Below are positions 16,971 to 24,858 of a DNA stretch of 64,000 nucleotides, piece after piece; position 1 is the stretch's first letter; each line of letters opens with the position of its first letter. The DNA is from Streptomyces sp. NBC_00091 (GTDB lineage Bacteria > Actinomycetota > Actinomycetes > Streptomycetales > Streptomycetaceae). Under the pieces are notes generated by a model. It did no database searches. It worked only from the letters and a program-made list of their open reading frames with translations, and was not told the origin of the DNA. Position numbers and translations under genes: made by a program. The DNA lies in NCBI RefSeq assembly GCF_026343185.1, contig NZ_JAPEMA010000001.1:1674001-1738000 (forward strand), written 5' to 3'.

Positions 16971-18410
16971 CTACGCCTCGCCGGCCGCCTTGCGGGTGTG
17001 CAGCTGGCGGGCCACTTCCGCGATCGATCCGGACAGCGAGGGGTACACCGTGAACGCGTTTGCGATCTGCTCGACGGTCAGGTTGTTGTCGACGGCGATC
17101 GAGATGGGGTGGATCAGCTCGCTCGCGCGCGGCGAAACGACCACGCCGCCGACCACGATGCCCGTGCCCGGGCGGCAGAACAGCTTCACGAAGCCGTCCC
17201 GGATGCCCTGCATCTTCGCGCGCGGGTTGCGCAGCAGCGGCAGCTTCACCACGCGGGCGTCGATCTTGCCGGCGTCCACGTCGGCCTGGGTGTAACCGAC
17301 GGTGGCGATCTCGGGGTCGGTGAAGACGTTCGAGGACACCGTCTTGAGGTTCAGCGGGGCCACCGCGTCGCCGAGGAAGTGGTACATCGCGATGCGGCCC
17401 TGCATGGCGGCGACGGACGCGAGCGCGAAGATCCCGGTGACGTCACCCGCGGCGTACACGCCCGGCGAGGACGTACGCGACACCTTGTCGGTCCAGATGT
17501 GCCCGGACTCCTTGAGCCGGACCCCGGACTCCTCCAGGTTCATGTCCTTGGTGTTCGGGATCGCGCCGACCGCCATCAGGCAGTGCGTACCCGTGATCAC
17601 CCGCCCGTCGGACAGGGTCACCTCCACCCGGTCGCCGACCCGCTTGGCGGACTCGGCGCGCGAGCGGCCGATGACGTTCATGCCGCGGCGGCGGAAGACG
17701 TCCTCCAGGACGGCGGCCGCGTCCGGGTCCTCACCCGGCAGCACCCGGTCGCGCGAGGACACCAGGGTCACCCGGGAGCCCAGGGCCTGGTACGCGCCGG
17801 CGAACTCGGCACCGGTCACACCGGAGCCGACCACGATCAGCTCCTCGGGGAGCTCCTCCAGGTCGTAGACCTGGGTCCAGTTCAGGATCCGCTCCCCGTC
17901 GGGCATCGCGTCCGGGATCTCGCGGGGGTGGCCGCCGGTGGCGATCAGCACGGCGTCGGCGGTGAGGATCGTCTCCGAGCCGTCGGCCGCGGTGACGATG
18001 ACGTCCCGGGTGCCGTCGATGCCCTGCGGCCCGCCGAGCTTGCCGCGGCCGCGCAGCACGCGGGCGCCGGCCCGGGTCACGGAGGCGGTGATGTCGTGGG
18101 ACTGCGCCAGCGCGAGGCGCTTGACGCGGCGGTTCACCTTGCCGAGGTCCACGCCGACGACGCGCGCGGCCTGCTCGATGTGCGGGGTGTCGTCCGCGAC
18201 GACGATCCCCAGTTCCTCGTACGACGAGTCGAAGGTCGTCATGACCTCTGCGGTCGCGATGAGGGTCTTCGAGGGCACGCAGTCGGTCAGCACCGACGCC
18301 CCGCCCAGACCGTCGCAGTCGACGACGGTCACCTCCGCGCCGAGCTGGGCCCCCACCAGGGCCGCCTCATACCCGCCGGGTCCGCCGCCGATGATCACGA
18401 TCCGGGTCAC
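16971..18410 (-). CDS. NAD(P)H-quinone dehydrogenase of the LpdA type (flavoprotein disulfide reductase family)
   Basis: A 479-residue FAD/NAD-binding protein. The N-terminus VIIGGGPGGYEAALVGAQLG is the FAD-binding Rossmann motif. The second dinucleotide site reads VVGSGVTGAEFAGAYQALG, and the C-terminal dimerisation domain is complete. The usual redox CxxxxC pair is missing: the region reads LGGASVLTDCVPSKTL, with one Cys only. This places it with mycobacterial LpdA (Rv3303c), which reduces quinones and lacks lipoamide dehydrogenase activity. Annotation as dihydrolipoamide dehydrogenase would therefore be misleading. Start GTG at 18410. It is transcribed away from the next gene. Confidence 0.88.
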   Translation of the reverse strand: MTRIVIIGGGPGGYEAALVGAQLGAEVTVVDCDGLGGASVLTDCVPSKTLIATAEVMTTFDSSYEELGIVVADDTPHIEQAARVVGVDLGKVNRRVKRLALAQSHDITASVTRAGARVLRGRGKLGGPQGIDGTRDVIVTAADGSETILTADAVLIATGGHPREIPDAMPDGERILNWTQVYDLEELPEELIVVGSGVTGAEFAGAYQALGSRVTLVSSRDRVLPGEDPDAAAVLEDVFRRRGMNVIGRSRAESAKRVGDRVEVTLSDGRVITGTHCLMAVGAIPNTKDMNLEESGVRLKESGHIWTDKVSRTSSPGVYAAGDVTGIFALASVAAMQGRIAMYHFLGDAVAPLNLKTVSSNVFTDPEIATVGYTQADVDAGKIDARVVKLPLLRNPRAKMQGIRDGFVKLFCRPGTGIVVGGVVVSPRASELIHPISIAVDNNLTVEQIANAFTVYPSLSGSIAEVARQLHTRKAAGEA

Positions 18411-18572
18411 GAAAAGTCCGCCTCACGTCTACCCGGCCGGCTGCCGCCCCGGCCGGTGTTCCGGGGGGTCTCCCCGGGGGATGCATTCCGTGCCCCATTG
18501 TCCCGCACGCATCAAGGTGCTCGCACCATCCGGACACGCGTGCCGGGGCGACCCTCCCGTACCCTCGACCTC

Positions 18573-19010
18573 ATGTCGCTCTACGCCGCGTACGCCGGCA
18601 ACCTCGACCCGCGGCTGATGACGCGCCGCGCTCCCCATTCACCGCTGCGCGGCACAGGCTGGATCAACGACTGGCGGCTGACCTTCGGCGGCGAGCAGAT
18701 GGGCTGGGAGGGCGCTCTCGCCACGATCGTCGAAGCCCCCCGGCAGCAGGTCTTCGTCGCCCTCTACGACATCGCCCCGCTGGACGAGGACTCCATGGAC
18801 CGCTGGGAGGGCGTCGGCCTGGACATCTACCGCCGCATGCGGATCCGGGTCCACACCCTGGACGGCGAGGAAGCCGCCTGGTGCTACGTCCTCAACGGCT
18901 ACGAGGGCGGCCTGCCGTCGGCGCGCTACCTCGGCGAGATCGCCGACGCCGCCGAGTCCGCGGGCGCGCCGCACGACTACGTGATGGAACTCCGCAAGCG
19001 CCCCTGCTGA
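18573..19010 (+). CDS. Gamma-glutamylcyclotransferase-like (AIG2/BtrG fold) protein
   Basis: A 145-residue single-domain protein. YAAYAGNLDPRLMTRRAP matches the YGSNL-type substrate loop of the gamma-glutamylcyclotransferase fold. The acidic residue usually needed for catalysis lies in the YDIAPLDEDSMDRWEG region. Members act on gamma-glutamyl amines or peptides, but many are uncharacterised, and the substrate here is unknown. The ATG at 18573 has no strong ribosome-binding site. It is followed by a large palindromic repeat. Confidence 0.8.
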   Translation: MSLYAAYAGNLDPRLMTRRAPHSPLRGTGWINDWRLTFGGEQMGWEGALATIVEAPRQQVFVALYDIAPLDEDSMDRWEGVGLDIYRRMRIRVHTLDGEEAAWCYVLNGYEGGLPSARYLGEIADAAESAGAPHDYVMELRKRPC

Positions 19011-19019
19011 GGCGGCCCC

Positions 19020-19445
19020 ATGACCCGCCGCTCGCTCGACTCGGCCGCGAGCGGCCTCCCCGGCTTCGCGCCGCCGCGCCGGACTCCGTCCGCCGGACCC
19101 GGGGCGGGGGGGGCGGGGCGGGGCCTGCCGGCGGTAGCCGCTGCGCGGGGCCGTCCCCTACCCGCCCTTCGCCCGTTCCCGCCTCAATCGCCGGCGCGGC
19201 TCACGACACGGCGCTCCGCGCCCGCGCCTCAAACGCCGGCGAGGCTGAAAGATCCAGCCCCGCCGGCGTTTGAGGCGCGGGGTCCGGGGCGGAGCCCCAG
19301 GGTCCTTCAGCCCCGCCGGCGTTTGAGGCGCGGGGTCCGGGGCAGCGCCCCGGGGAACGGGCGAAGGGCGGGTAGGGGACCCGGCCCCGCGCAGCGGCCC
19401 GCCACCCGCACCCGGCACCCGCACCCCCCGCCGGACGGAATCCGC
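19020..19445. repeat. Large palindromic intergenic repeat, locus B
   Basis: Between the cyclotransferase-like gene and purine nucleoside phosphorylase. Left arm CCGCTGCGCGGGGCCG...CCTACCCGCCCTTCGCC is complementary to the right arm ending GGGTAGGGGACCCGGCCCCG. The centre carries two direct copies of the CCGGCGTTTGAGGCGCGGGG core (GCGTTT at 19266 and 19319) and one inverted copy at about 19227-19245. It is more diverged from loci A and C than they are from each other. No gene is supported here. Confidence 0.8.
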
Positions 19446-19511
19446 CGCGCCAATCGGAAGGTTTCGGCGGAAACGACAAGGCAACGATCCGAACACCGTG
19501 AGCTGTGCCAT

Positions 19512-19523
19512 CTACGCGCGTAG
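19512..19523. promoter_or_regulatory. Nucleoside-regulon operator upstream of purine nucleoside phosphorylase
   Basis: Exact palindrome CTACGCGCGTAG, 25 bp before the GTG start. The same box precedes deoC, add, deoA, the nucleoside ABC ATPase gene and the BMP lipoprotein gene. Its place at the start of transcription suggests repression by road-block, which is inference. Confidence 0.75.
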
Positions 19524-19548
19524 GCCAACAGCGGCTACGCTCTTCCGC

Positions 19549-20355
19549 GTGAACGCATCTGTTACCGACCCCTTCGCCGCCGCCGACGCCGCCGCCGCCC
19601 GCCTCCGCGAGCTCACCGGCGTCGAATCCCACGATGTCGCCCTCGTCATGGGCTCCGGCTGGGCCCCCGCCGCAGAGGCGCTCGGCGCCCCCGAGTCCGA
19701 GTTCCTCGTCACCGAGCTGCCCGGCTTCCCCCCCGCCGCCGTCGAGGGCCACGGCGGCAAGATCCGCTCGTACAAGATCGGCGACAAGCACGCCCTGGTC
19801 TTCCTCGGCCGGACCCACTACTACGAGGGCCGCGGCGTCGCCGCCGTCGCCCACGGCGTGCGCACCGCCGTCGCCGCCGGCTGCAAGACCATCGTCCTCA
19901 CCAACGGCTGTGGCGGCCTGCGCGAGGGCATGAAGCCCGGCCAGCCCGTCCTGATCAGCGACCACCTCAACCTCACGGCCACCTCGCCGATCGTCGGCGC
20001 GAACTTCGTGGACCTCACGAACCTGTACTCGCCGAAGCTCCGCGCGATGTGCAAGGAGATCGACCCGACCCTCGAAGAGGGCGTGTACGTCCAGTTCCCC
20101 GGCCCGCACTACGAGACCCCGGCCGAGATCAACATGATCCGCGTCATGGGCGCCGACCTGGTCGGCATGTCCACCGTGCTCGAGGCCATCGCCGCCCGTG
20201 AGGCCGGTGCGGACGTGCTCGGCATCTCCCTGGTCACCAACCTGGCCGCGGGCCTGTCCGGCGAGCCGCTGAACCACGAAGAGGTGCTCCAGGCCGGCCG
20301 CGACTCGGCCGCCCGCATGGGCACGCTGCTGACGCAGGTGCTCGCCCGCATCTGA
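19549..20355 (+). CDS. punA: Purine nucleoside phosphorylase (trimeric type)
   Basis: Splits purine (deoxy)nucleosides with phosphate into base and (deoxy)ribose-1-phosphate. The 268-residue length and motifs fit the trimeric PNP family: VALVMGSGWAP (phosphate loop), LGRTHYYEG, TNGCGGLREGMKPGQP, the purine-binding GPHYETPAEI and the VGMSTVLEAIAAREAG segment. The GTG start lies 25 bp after the palindromic operator. The next gene, 38 bp downstream, encodes a phosphohexo/pentomutase that could take the sugar-1-phosphate on to the 5-phosphate. Regulation by the nucleoside operator is inferred from the shared box. Confidence 0.93.
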   Translation: MNASVTDPFAAADAAAARLRELTGVESHDVALVMGSGWAPAAEALGAPESEFLVTELPGFPPAAVEGHGGKIRSYKIGDKHALVFLGRTHYYEGRGVAAVAHGVRTAVAAGCKTIVLTNGCGGLREGMKPGQPVLISDHLNLTATSPIVGANFVDLTNLYSPKLRAMCKEIDPTLEEGVYVQFPGPHYETPAEINMIRVMGADLVGMSTVLEAIAAREAGADVLGISLVTNLAAGLSGEPLNHEEVLQAGRDSAARMGTLLTQVLARI

Positions 20356-20393
20356 TCGACGACCGACGACGTACGAGAGGCAAGGCGGAAGTA

Positions 20394-22046
20394 GTGCAGG
20401 AACAGGGACAGGACGACCTGCTCACCCGGGCCCGGGCCTGGCTGGCCGAGGACCCGGACCCCGAGACGGCGAAGGAGCTGGCCGACCTCGTCGACGCCGG
20501 CGACACGGCCGAGCTCGCGGACCGCTTCTCCGGCACGCTCCAGTTCGGCACCGCCGGACTGCGCGGCGAGCTGGGCGCGGGCCCGATGCGAATGAACCGC
20601 TCCGTGGTCATCCGGGCCGCGGCGGGCCTGGCGGCCTACCTGAAGGCCCAGGGCCACGCCGGCGGCCTCGTCGTCGTCGGCTACGACGCCCGGTACAAGT
20701 CGGCGGACTTCGCCCGTGACACCGCCGCCGTCATGACCGGCGCCGGCCTGCGCGCGGCCGTCCTGCCCCGGCCGCTGCCGACGCCCGTCCTCGCGTACGC
20801 CATAAGGCACCTGGGCGCCGTCGCCGGCGTCGAGGTGACCGCGAGCCACAATCCCCCGCGGGACAACGGCTACAAGGTCTACCTCGGCGACGGCTCGCAG
20901 ATCGTCTCCCCGGCGGACGTGGAGATCGCGGCGGAGATCGACGCGATCTCCTCCCTCGCCTCCGTCCCCCGCCCGGCCGACGGCTGGCTGCAGCTCGACG
21001 AGGAGGTCCTGGAGGCCTACCTGACCCGTACGGACGCCGTCCTGACCCCCGGGTCCCCCCGGGGCGTGCGGACCGTCTACACGGCCATGCACGGCGTCGG
21101 CAAGGACGTCGTCATGGCGGCCTTCGCCCGGCACGGCTTCCCGGCCCCGGTACTGGTCTCCGAGCAAGCCGAACCCGACCCGGCGTTCCCCACGGTCGCC
21201 TTCCCCAACCCGGAGGAGCCGGGCGCGATGGACCTGTCCTTCGCGAAGGCCGCCGAGGTCCAGCCGGACATCGTGATCGCGAACGACCCGGACGCCGACC
21301 GCTGCGCGGTGGCGGTTCCCGACAACGGCGGCTGGCGGATGCTGCGCGGCGACGAGGTCGGCGCGCTGCTGGCGGCCCACCTGGTCCACAAGGGCGCGCA
21401 GGGCACCTTCGCGGAGTCCATCGTCTCCTCCAGCCTCCTCGGCCGGATCGCGGAAGCCGCGGGCCTGCCGTACGAGGAGACCCTCACCGGCTTCAAGTGG
21501 ATCGCCCGCGTCGAGGGCCTGCGCTACGGCTACGAGGAGGCGCTCGGCTACTGCGTGGACCCCGAGGGCGTCCGCGACAAGGACGGCGTCACCGCCGCCC
21601 TGCTGGTCGCCGAACTCGCCTCCGAACTCAAGGAGCAGGGCCGCAGCCTGACCGACCTGCTGGACGACCTGGCGATGGCCCACGGCCTGCACCACACCGA
21701 CCAGCTCTCGGTCCGCGTCTCGGACCTCTCGGTCATCGCCGACGCCATGGCGCAGCTCCGCGCGCAGCCCCCGACCTCCCTGGCGGGCCTGCGCGTAGTC
21801 TCGGCGGAGGACCTGTCCCAGGGCACGGCGAAGCTCCCGCCCACGGACGGCCTGCGCTACTACCTGGACGGCGACTACAAGGCCCGCGTGATCTGCCGCC
21901 CGTCCGGCACGGAACCCAAGCTGAAGTGCTACCTGGAGGTCGTGGTCCCGGTCCCCGAGGCCTCCGACCTCGCGGACGCCCGCGTCCGCGGCCAGGAGAT
22001 CCTGGACGCGATCAAGAAGGACCTCTCAGCAGCCATGGGCCTCTGA
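20394..22046 (+). CDS. Phospho-sugar mutase (phosphomannomutase/phosphopentomutase-like)
   Basis: A 550-residue alpha-D-phosphohexomutase. Visible motifs: catalytic phosphoserine loop VTASHNPPRDNGYKVY, metal-binding NDPDADRCAV, the sugar-binding GYEEALGYCVDPEG and the C-terminal phosphate-binding RPSGTEPKLKCYLE. The family's annotated substrate is often mannose or glucose phosphate. Position directly after purine nucleoside phosphorylase suggests that it converts ribose- or deoxyribose-1-phosphate to the 5-phosphate, filling the missing DeoB step between phosphorolysis and DeoC; this is inference from context. The GTG start has AAGGCGGAAGTA upstream. Confidence 0.9.
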   Translation: MQEQGQDDLLTRARAWLAEDPDPETAKELADLVDAGDTAELADRFSGTLQFGTAGLRGELGAGPMRMNRSVVIRAAAGLAAYLKAQGHAGGLVVVGYDARYKSADFARDTAAVMTGAGLRAAVLPRPLPTPVLAYAIRHLGAVAGVEVTASHNPPRDNGYKVYLGDGSQIVSPADVEIAAEIDAISSLASVPRPADGWLQLDEEVLEAYLTRTDAVLTPGSPRGVRTVYTAMHGVGKDVVMAAFARHGFPAPVLVSEQAEPDPAFPTVAFPNPEEPGAMDLSFAKAAEVQPDIVIANDPDADRCAVAVPDNGGWRMLRGDEVGALLAAHLVHKGAQGTFAESIVSSSLLGRIAEAAGLPYEETLTGFKWIARVEGLRYGYEEALGYCVDPEGVRDKDGVTAALLVAELASELKEQGRSLTDLLDDLAMAHGLHHTDQLSVRVSDLSVIADAMAQLRAQPPTSLAGLRVVSAEDLSQGTAKLPPTDGLRYYLDGDYKARVICRPSGTEPKLKCYLEVVVPVPEASDLADARVRGQEILDAIKKDLSAAMGL

Positions 22047-22055
22047 CCCCTTTTT

Positions 22056-22127
22056 GACGCGCCGCTCGCACGGCTCGGCCCTGGCGGGCCTCACCGGCTT
22101 CGCGCCGCTGCGCCAGACTCCGTCCGG
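22056..22127. repeat. Partial palindromic-repeat arm, locus D
   Basis: GACGCGCCGCTCGCACGGCTC followed by CGGCTTCGCGCCGCTGCGCC is the end arm of the repeat family seen at 5445, 19020 and 38951. Only one arm is present, cut short at a terminator. Confidence 0.75.
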
Positions 22128-22133
22128 CGTACT

Positions 22134-22169
22134 CCACGGCCCCCTGAGCTCCAGCTCAGGGGGCCGTGG
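22134..22169. terminator. Perfect 17-bp stem terminator between the mutase gene and a small convergent gene
   Basis: CCACGGCCCCCTGAGCT pairs with AGCTCAGGGGGCCGTGG around two bases. It serves the plus-strand mutase and the minus-strand hypothetical gene. Confidence 0.9.
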
Positions 22170-22222
22170 CCGTCCAATCCGGCATCAGCCATCACCCTGA
22201 CGCAGTGCTCGGCTCACGGGCT

Positions 22223-22588
22223 TCAGGTGAGTGACTTCTCGATGGCCTCGAAGATGTCCGCGTCGGTCTCCTGCTGCCAGTTCGGGAGGTCCGGCCAGTC
22301 GGCCACGTAGCCCGGTTTCGGGTCCTCGAACTGCTTGAACATCTGGGCGGTCCAGCAGGTGGCGACGAAGCGGCTCTTCTGCTCGCGGGACAGCCGGTCC
22401 GTGTTGCCGCCGCTGATCTCGATGAACTGGCGGACCTGCGCGTACACGGCCCCTGCGGCCTCACGTTCCCACTGAGGCGTGTCGTCCCAGGGAGTCACGT
22501 AGCCGGCCTTCGGCTCACCGGGGAAGTGCTGATGCACCCCCGCGATCCAGGTTTCCCGGAACAGTCGTGCGCCTTCGGTCTGCGACAT
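22223..22588 (-). CDS. Hypothetical protein with two related W/PGYV segments
   Basis: A 121-residue soluble protein starting MSQTEGARLFRETWIAG. Two halves resemble each other: PGEPKAGYVTPWDDTPQWERE and DPKPGYVADWPDLPNWQQE, each followed by a helix, which suggests an internal duplication. I do not recognise the family. It lies just downstream of an XRE-TPR regulator gene on the same strand, 14 bp from its stop, and is likely cotranscribed with it. The ATG at 22588 was chosen because the longer frame is Arg/Gly-rich and overlaps the regulator gene. Confidence 0.75.
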   Translation of the reverse strand: MSQTEGARLFRETWIAGVHQHFPGEPKAGYVTPWDDTPQWEREAAGAVYAQVRQFIEISGGNTDRLSREQKSRFVATCWTAQMFKQFEDPKPGYVADWPDLPNWQQETDADIFEAIEKSLT

Positions 22589-22602
22589 GCCAACCCCTCT
22601 CG

Positions 22603-23859
22603 TCACGGTGTCCTCAGCGTGGCGATCTCCGCCCCCAGACCCGCCACGCGCTGGTCTCGGCTCAGGGGGCCGAACTCGTCGCACAGGCTTCGGAGTCTAC
22701 GGGCGATGTACCCCGACGATGATGCGTGGGCCAGGTCCAGCGCCTCACGGGCGTAGTCCACCACCTGGTCCGGATCCCGGCGCTTGGCCCCGATCACGGC
22801 CAAGTCGACCAGCACCGCGCCCCTTCGGCGATACGAGTGTCCGAAAGCCAGCGCGCTCTGATCCAGCGCCTGCTTGAGCGTCTCGTCTGCCAGGTCGAAA
22901 CGGCCGAGCTGTACGTATCGCGCACCGCGCTCCTCGGCCAGCCGCGTGCCGTCAAAACGGAGCCACCCGCCATTCGAGCTGTTGTCAGCGAGGTGCTGAA
23001 CTTCCTCCGCCCGGGCAAGTGCCTTCTCGCAGCCCGTCAGGTCCCCCAGGCCGGCGTGTGCCTCAGCCTGCACCGATGCGACCCAGTGCCGGGTGGACAG
23101 GGTGCCGTCGCCCCGGGCGGCGACGCGTTCCGCCGCGCTCAGGACCTCGGCCGCTTGGCGGTACCGGTGCTCGGACACGTCCACGTAGGCATGACGAACG
23201 AGCGCGCACGCCCACAGGTCGTATGCCCCGGCCTCCTTGCTCACGGACGCCGCCAGAGCATAGGAGGACGCCGCGTCCACATACCGGTTGGCGTCGAAAG
23301 CCACTTCACCGGCAAGTTGGAAAAGGTCGGCCGCCGCATTGAGGAGGGGTGGCGTGTTGCCACGGCGACCTCCGGCCAGGGCCTCGTTCAGCGTGGCCAG
23401 TTGATCGCGAACGACGGGATACACCGTCCTCTTGGACCGTGCGAGTTGGTAGACCTGCCACAGGTGGCTGTTCATCCGCGCGAAGTCCGCCGGGTTGCCC
23501 CTGTGCACGCCGTCGGCCAGCGCCTCCGCTTCGTCGAACGGAAGGGCGGTCAGCGCGCCGCTGATAGTGAGTATGCGGAGGAATTCGCGGCGGATCATCT
23601 CGTCGGGGTCTCCCGCGCTCGGGTGGTCACTGGACTTCTGCCGCGCGGCCCCCTGCTCTGCCGTTTGTGACGGTGACAGGAGGGCTTCCAGCTCGTGGAG
23701 GCTGATTCCCAGGATGCTCGCCAAGGCTGGCCGCTGAGACGGCTGCGGTGCGATCTTGCCGCTCTCCCAGCGTCCGACCGTTGTGCGGTCCACGCCAAGT
23801 GACTCGGCCAATTTCTCCTGACTGTAACCCAGGGTCTTGCGCCGTTCGGCCAGTCCCAT
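22603..23859 (-). CDS. XRE-family regulator with TPR-like C-terminal domain
   Basis: A 418-residue protein. The helix-turn-helix is at residues 3-60 (RRKTLGYSQEKLAESLGVDR, then TTVGRWESGK). From about residue 150 it is all-helical, with TPR-like repeats such as YVDAASSYALAASVSKEAG and FDLADETLKQALDQSALAFG. Such proteins in Streptomyces often sense a peptide or control small neighbouring genes, but no target is proven. The ATG at 23859 has AAGGGGTCGTC before it. The gene is divergent from two overlapping small genes and probably cotranscribed with the 121-residue hypothetical. The whole module has somewhat lower GC than the surrounding core genes. Confidence 0.85.
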   Translation of the reverse strand: MGLAERRKTLGYSQEKLAESLGVDRTTVGRWESGKIAPQPSQRPALASILGISLHELEALLSPSQTAEQGAARQKSSDHPSAGDPDEMIRREFLRILTISGALTALPFDEAEALADGVHRGNPADFARMNSHLWQVYQLARSKRTVYPVVRDQLATLNEALAGGRRGNTPPLLNAAADLFQLAGEVAFDANRYVDAASSYALAASVSKEAGAYDLWACALVRHAYVDVSEHRYRQAAEVLSAAERVAARGDGTLSTRHWVASVQAEAHAGLGDLTGCEKALARAEEVQHLADNSSNGGWLRFDGTRLAEERGARYVQLGRFDLADETLKQALDQSALAFGHSYRRRGAVLVDLAVIGAKRRDPDQVVDYAREALDLAHASSSGYIARRLRSLCDEFGPLSRDQRVAGLGAEIATLRTP

Positions 23860-24013
23860 GACGACCCCTTCTTGTGCCTCTGGCCGCCTTGGCTCTCGTG
23901 CACGGATCTGCCTCAAGCCTGCCGCACGGATGCCGTGGAGATCCCCGAATCGGCGCGCTTTCCTGGGTGTTGTCGCAAACAACGTGGCTACGAACCTACG
24001 AAAGGGCGCAGAT

Positions 24014-24187
24014 ATGGCGACGTCTGATGTCAATCGGAGTCACGGCCCCGGTACGACCTCCGGCTCCTGGGAGTGGCCCGTGACCGGCCGCATCGTGCGT
24101 AGCGAGCCCAGTGCCGAACTCCTCGACCGTGCGCTCGCCGGCTGGGAGCGCTTCCTCGCTACCTTCGAGGGACTGCCCCATGAGTGA
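24014..24187 (+). CDS. Small hypothetical protein (57 residues) of the XRE module
   Basis: Sequence starts MATSDVNRSHGPGTTSGSWE and ends RFLATFEGLPHE. AAAGGGCGC lies about seven bases upstream of the ATG. It contains the hydrophobic/aromatic motif WPVTGRIVRSEPSAELLDRA and no signal or membrane helix. Its stop overlaps the start of the next gene by 8 bases, so translation is likely coupled. It is divergent from the XRE-TPR gene, a layout common for regulator-plus-small-protein pairs in Streptomyces. Function unknown. Confidence 0.65.
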   Translation: MATSDVNRSHGPGTTSGSWEWPVTGRIVRSEPSAELLDRALAGWERFLATFEGLPHE

Positions 24188-24437
24188 ACGCTACGAGTAC
24201 GTGCCGCACCGGCTCCTCCGCCGCCGGGTCCGCGACATCGCATCCGGCACCGAGGGCGAACTGATGGCCGTGATCAACGAGAACGTCTCGGACTCCGTAG
24301 TCCACCAGCACTGGATGGAGCGGGCGTACATCCGAGGCGCATCCGGCCGCGATTCACCACCGCGGCCCGCCAACGTCGAGCCAGCCCATGACCAGCCGCA
24401 GACGGGCCGCGGACGCCGAGACATGGGGAGCGCGTAG
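24180..24437 (+). CDS. Small hypothetical protein (85 residues) of the XRE module
   Basis: Starts MSERYEYVPHRLLRRRVRDI inside the end of the preceding gene (ATGAGTGA overlap). It has a basic N-terminal helix, a middle stretch TEGELMAVINENVSDSVVHQ and a Pro/Arg-rich tail ending in RRDMGSA. The last 40 bases and the stop region are partly duplicated about 100 bp downstream. I do not recognise the family. Confidence 0.6.
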   Translation: MSERYEYVPHRLLRRRVRDIASGTEGELMAVINENVSDSVVHQHWMERAYIRGASGRDSPPRPANVEPAHDQPQTGRGRRDMGSA

Positions 24438-24560
24438 CGATCTGACGCGCCTCCGTGCTTCCCGCCTCACCCTGGTCACCACCTGGTGCAGGTATCAGCC
24501 CAAGACGGCCGTCGGACGCTGGGACATGAGAAGCGCGTAGCGATCTGCCGCGCCCGGGCC
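24392..24560. repeat. Direct repeat duplicating the 3' end of the small gene
   Basis: The segment around GCGCGTAGCGATCTG with its preceding GACGGGCCGCGGACGCCGAG at about 24398-24448 recurs, about 75% identical, at about 24502-24552. The second copy again encodes an RxDMRSA-stop, as if the end of the small ORF had been duplicated. Confidence 0.6.
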
Positions 24561-24671
24561 CCCAACCCTGCGGCAGGGCTGGACGGGCCCGGATGCCCGG
24601 CGTACCAAGGCCCGGCCCCTCGCCTCATCCCTGAGAGACCCGCCCCTCTCCCTCCTGCCCCGTGACCGTTC

Positions 24672-24830
24672 CTTTGGGGGCTTCCCGGCAGTCCTTGTCT
24701 TTCCGGGGCGGGACGGTCGGTCAAGGGTGGCCGAAGGCCATCGCGAAGCGACGCGACCGAAGGGAGCGCCCTTGAGGGACCGGCCCGACACGGAAGGACG
24801 ATGGGACTGACGGGAAACCCCCAAACCAGC
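24672..24830. repeat. 160-bp imperfect palindrome (possible MITE or structured RNA)
   Basis: TTTGGGGGCTTCCCGGCAGT at the left pairs with ACTGACGGGAAACCCCCAAA at the right, and complementarity continues inward (CTTTCCGG...CGGTCAAGGG with CCCTTGAGGGACCGG...CCGGAAGG-like). Arms are about 60 bp with a 40-bp middle. It lies in a gene-free stretch (24438-24858) between the accessory XRE module and afsQ3. No protein-coding gene is supported there. Confidence 0.65.
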
Positions 24831-24858
24831 CCTGACACCGCCCCGCCGGAACCCCGCC

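Noticed and set aside
18815..19019. Possible continuation of the cyclotransferase-like frame into the palindromic repeat
   Set aside because: A stop codon at 19010 closes the gene. The frames crossing the repeat are low complexity and shared only because the repeat recurs.
24495..24824. 109-codon minus-strand ORF in the gap upstream of the XRE module
   Set aside because: It lies in the 160-bp palindrome and the duplicated region; the peptide is Arg/Ser/Pro-rich with no recognisable features.
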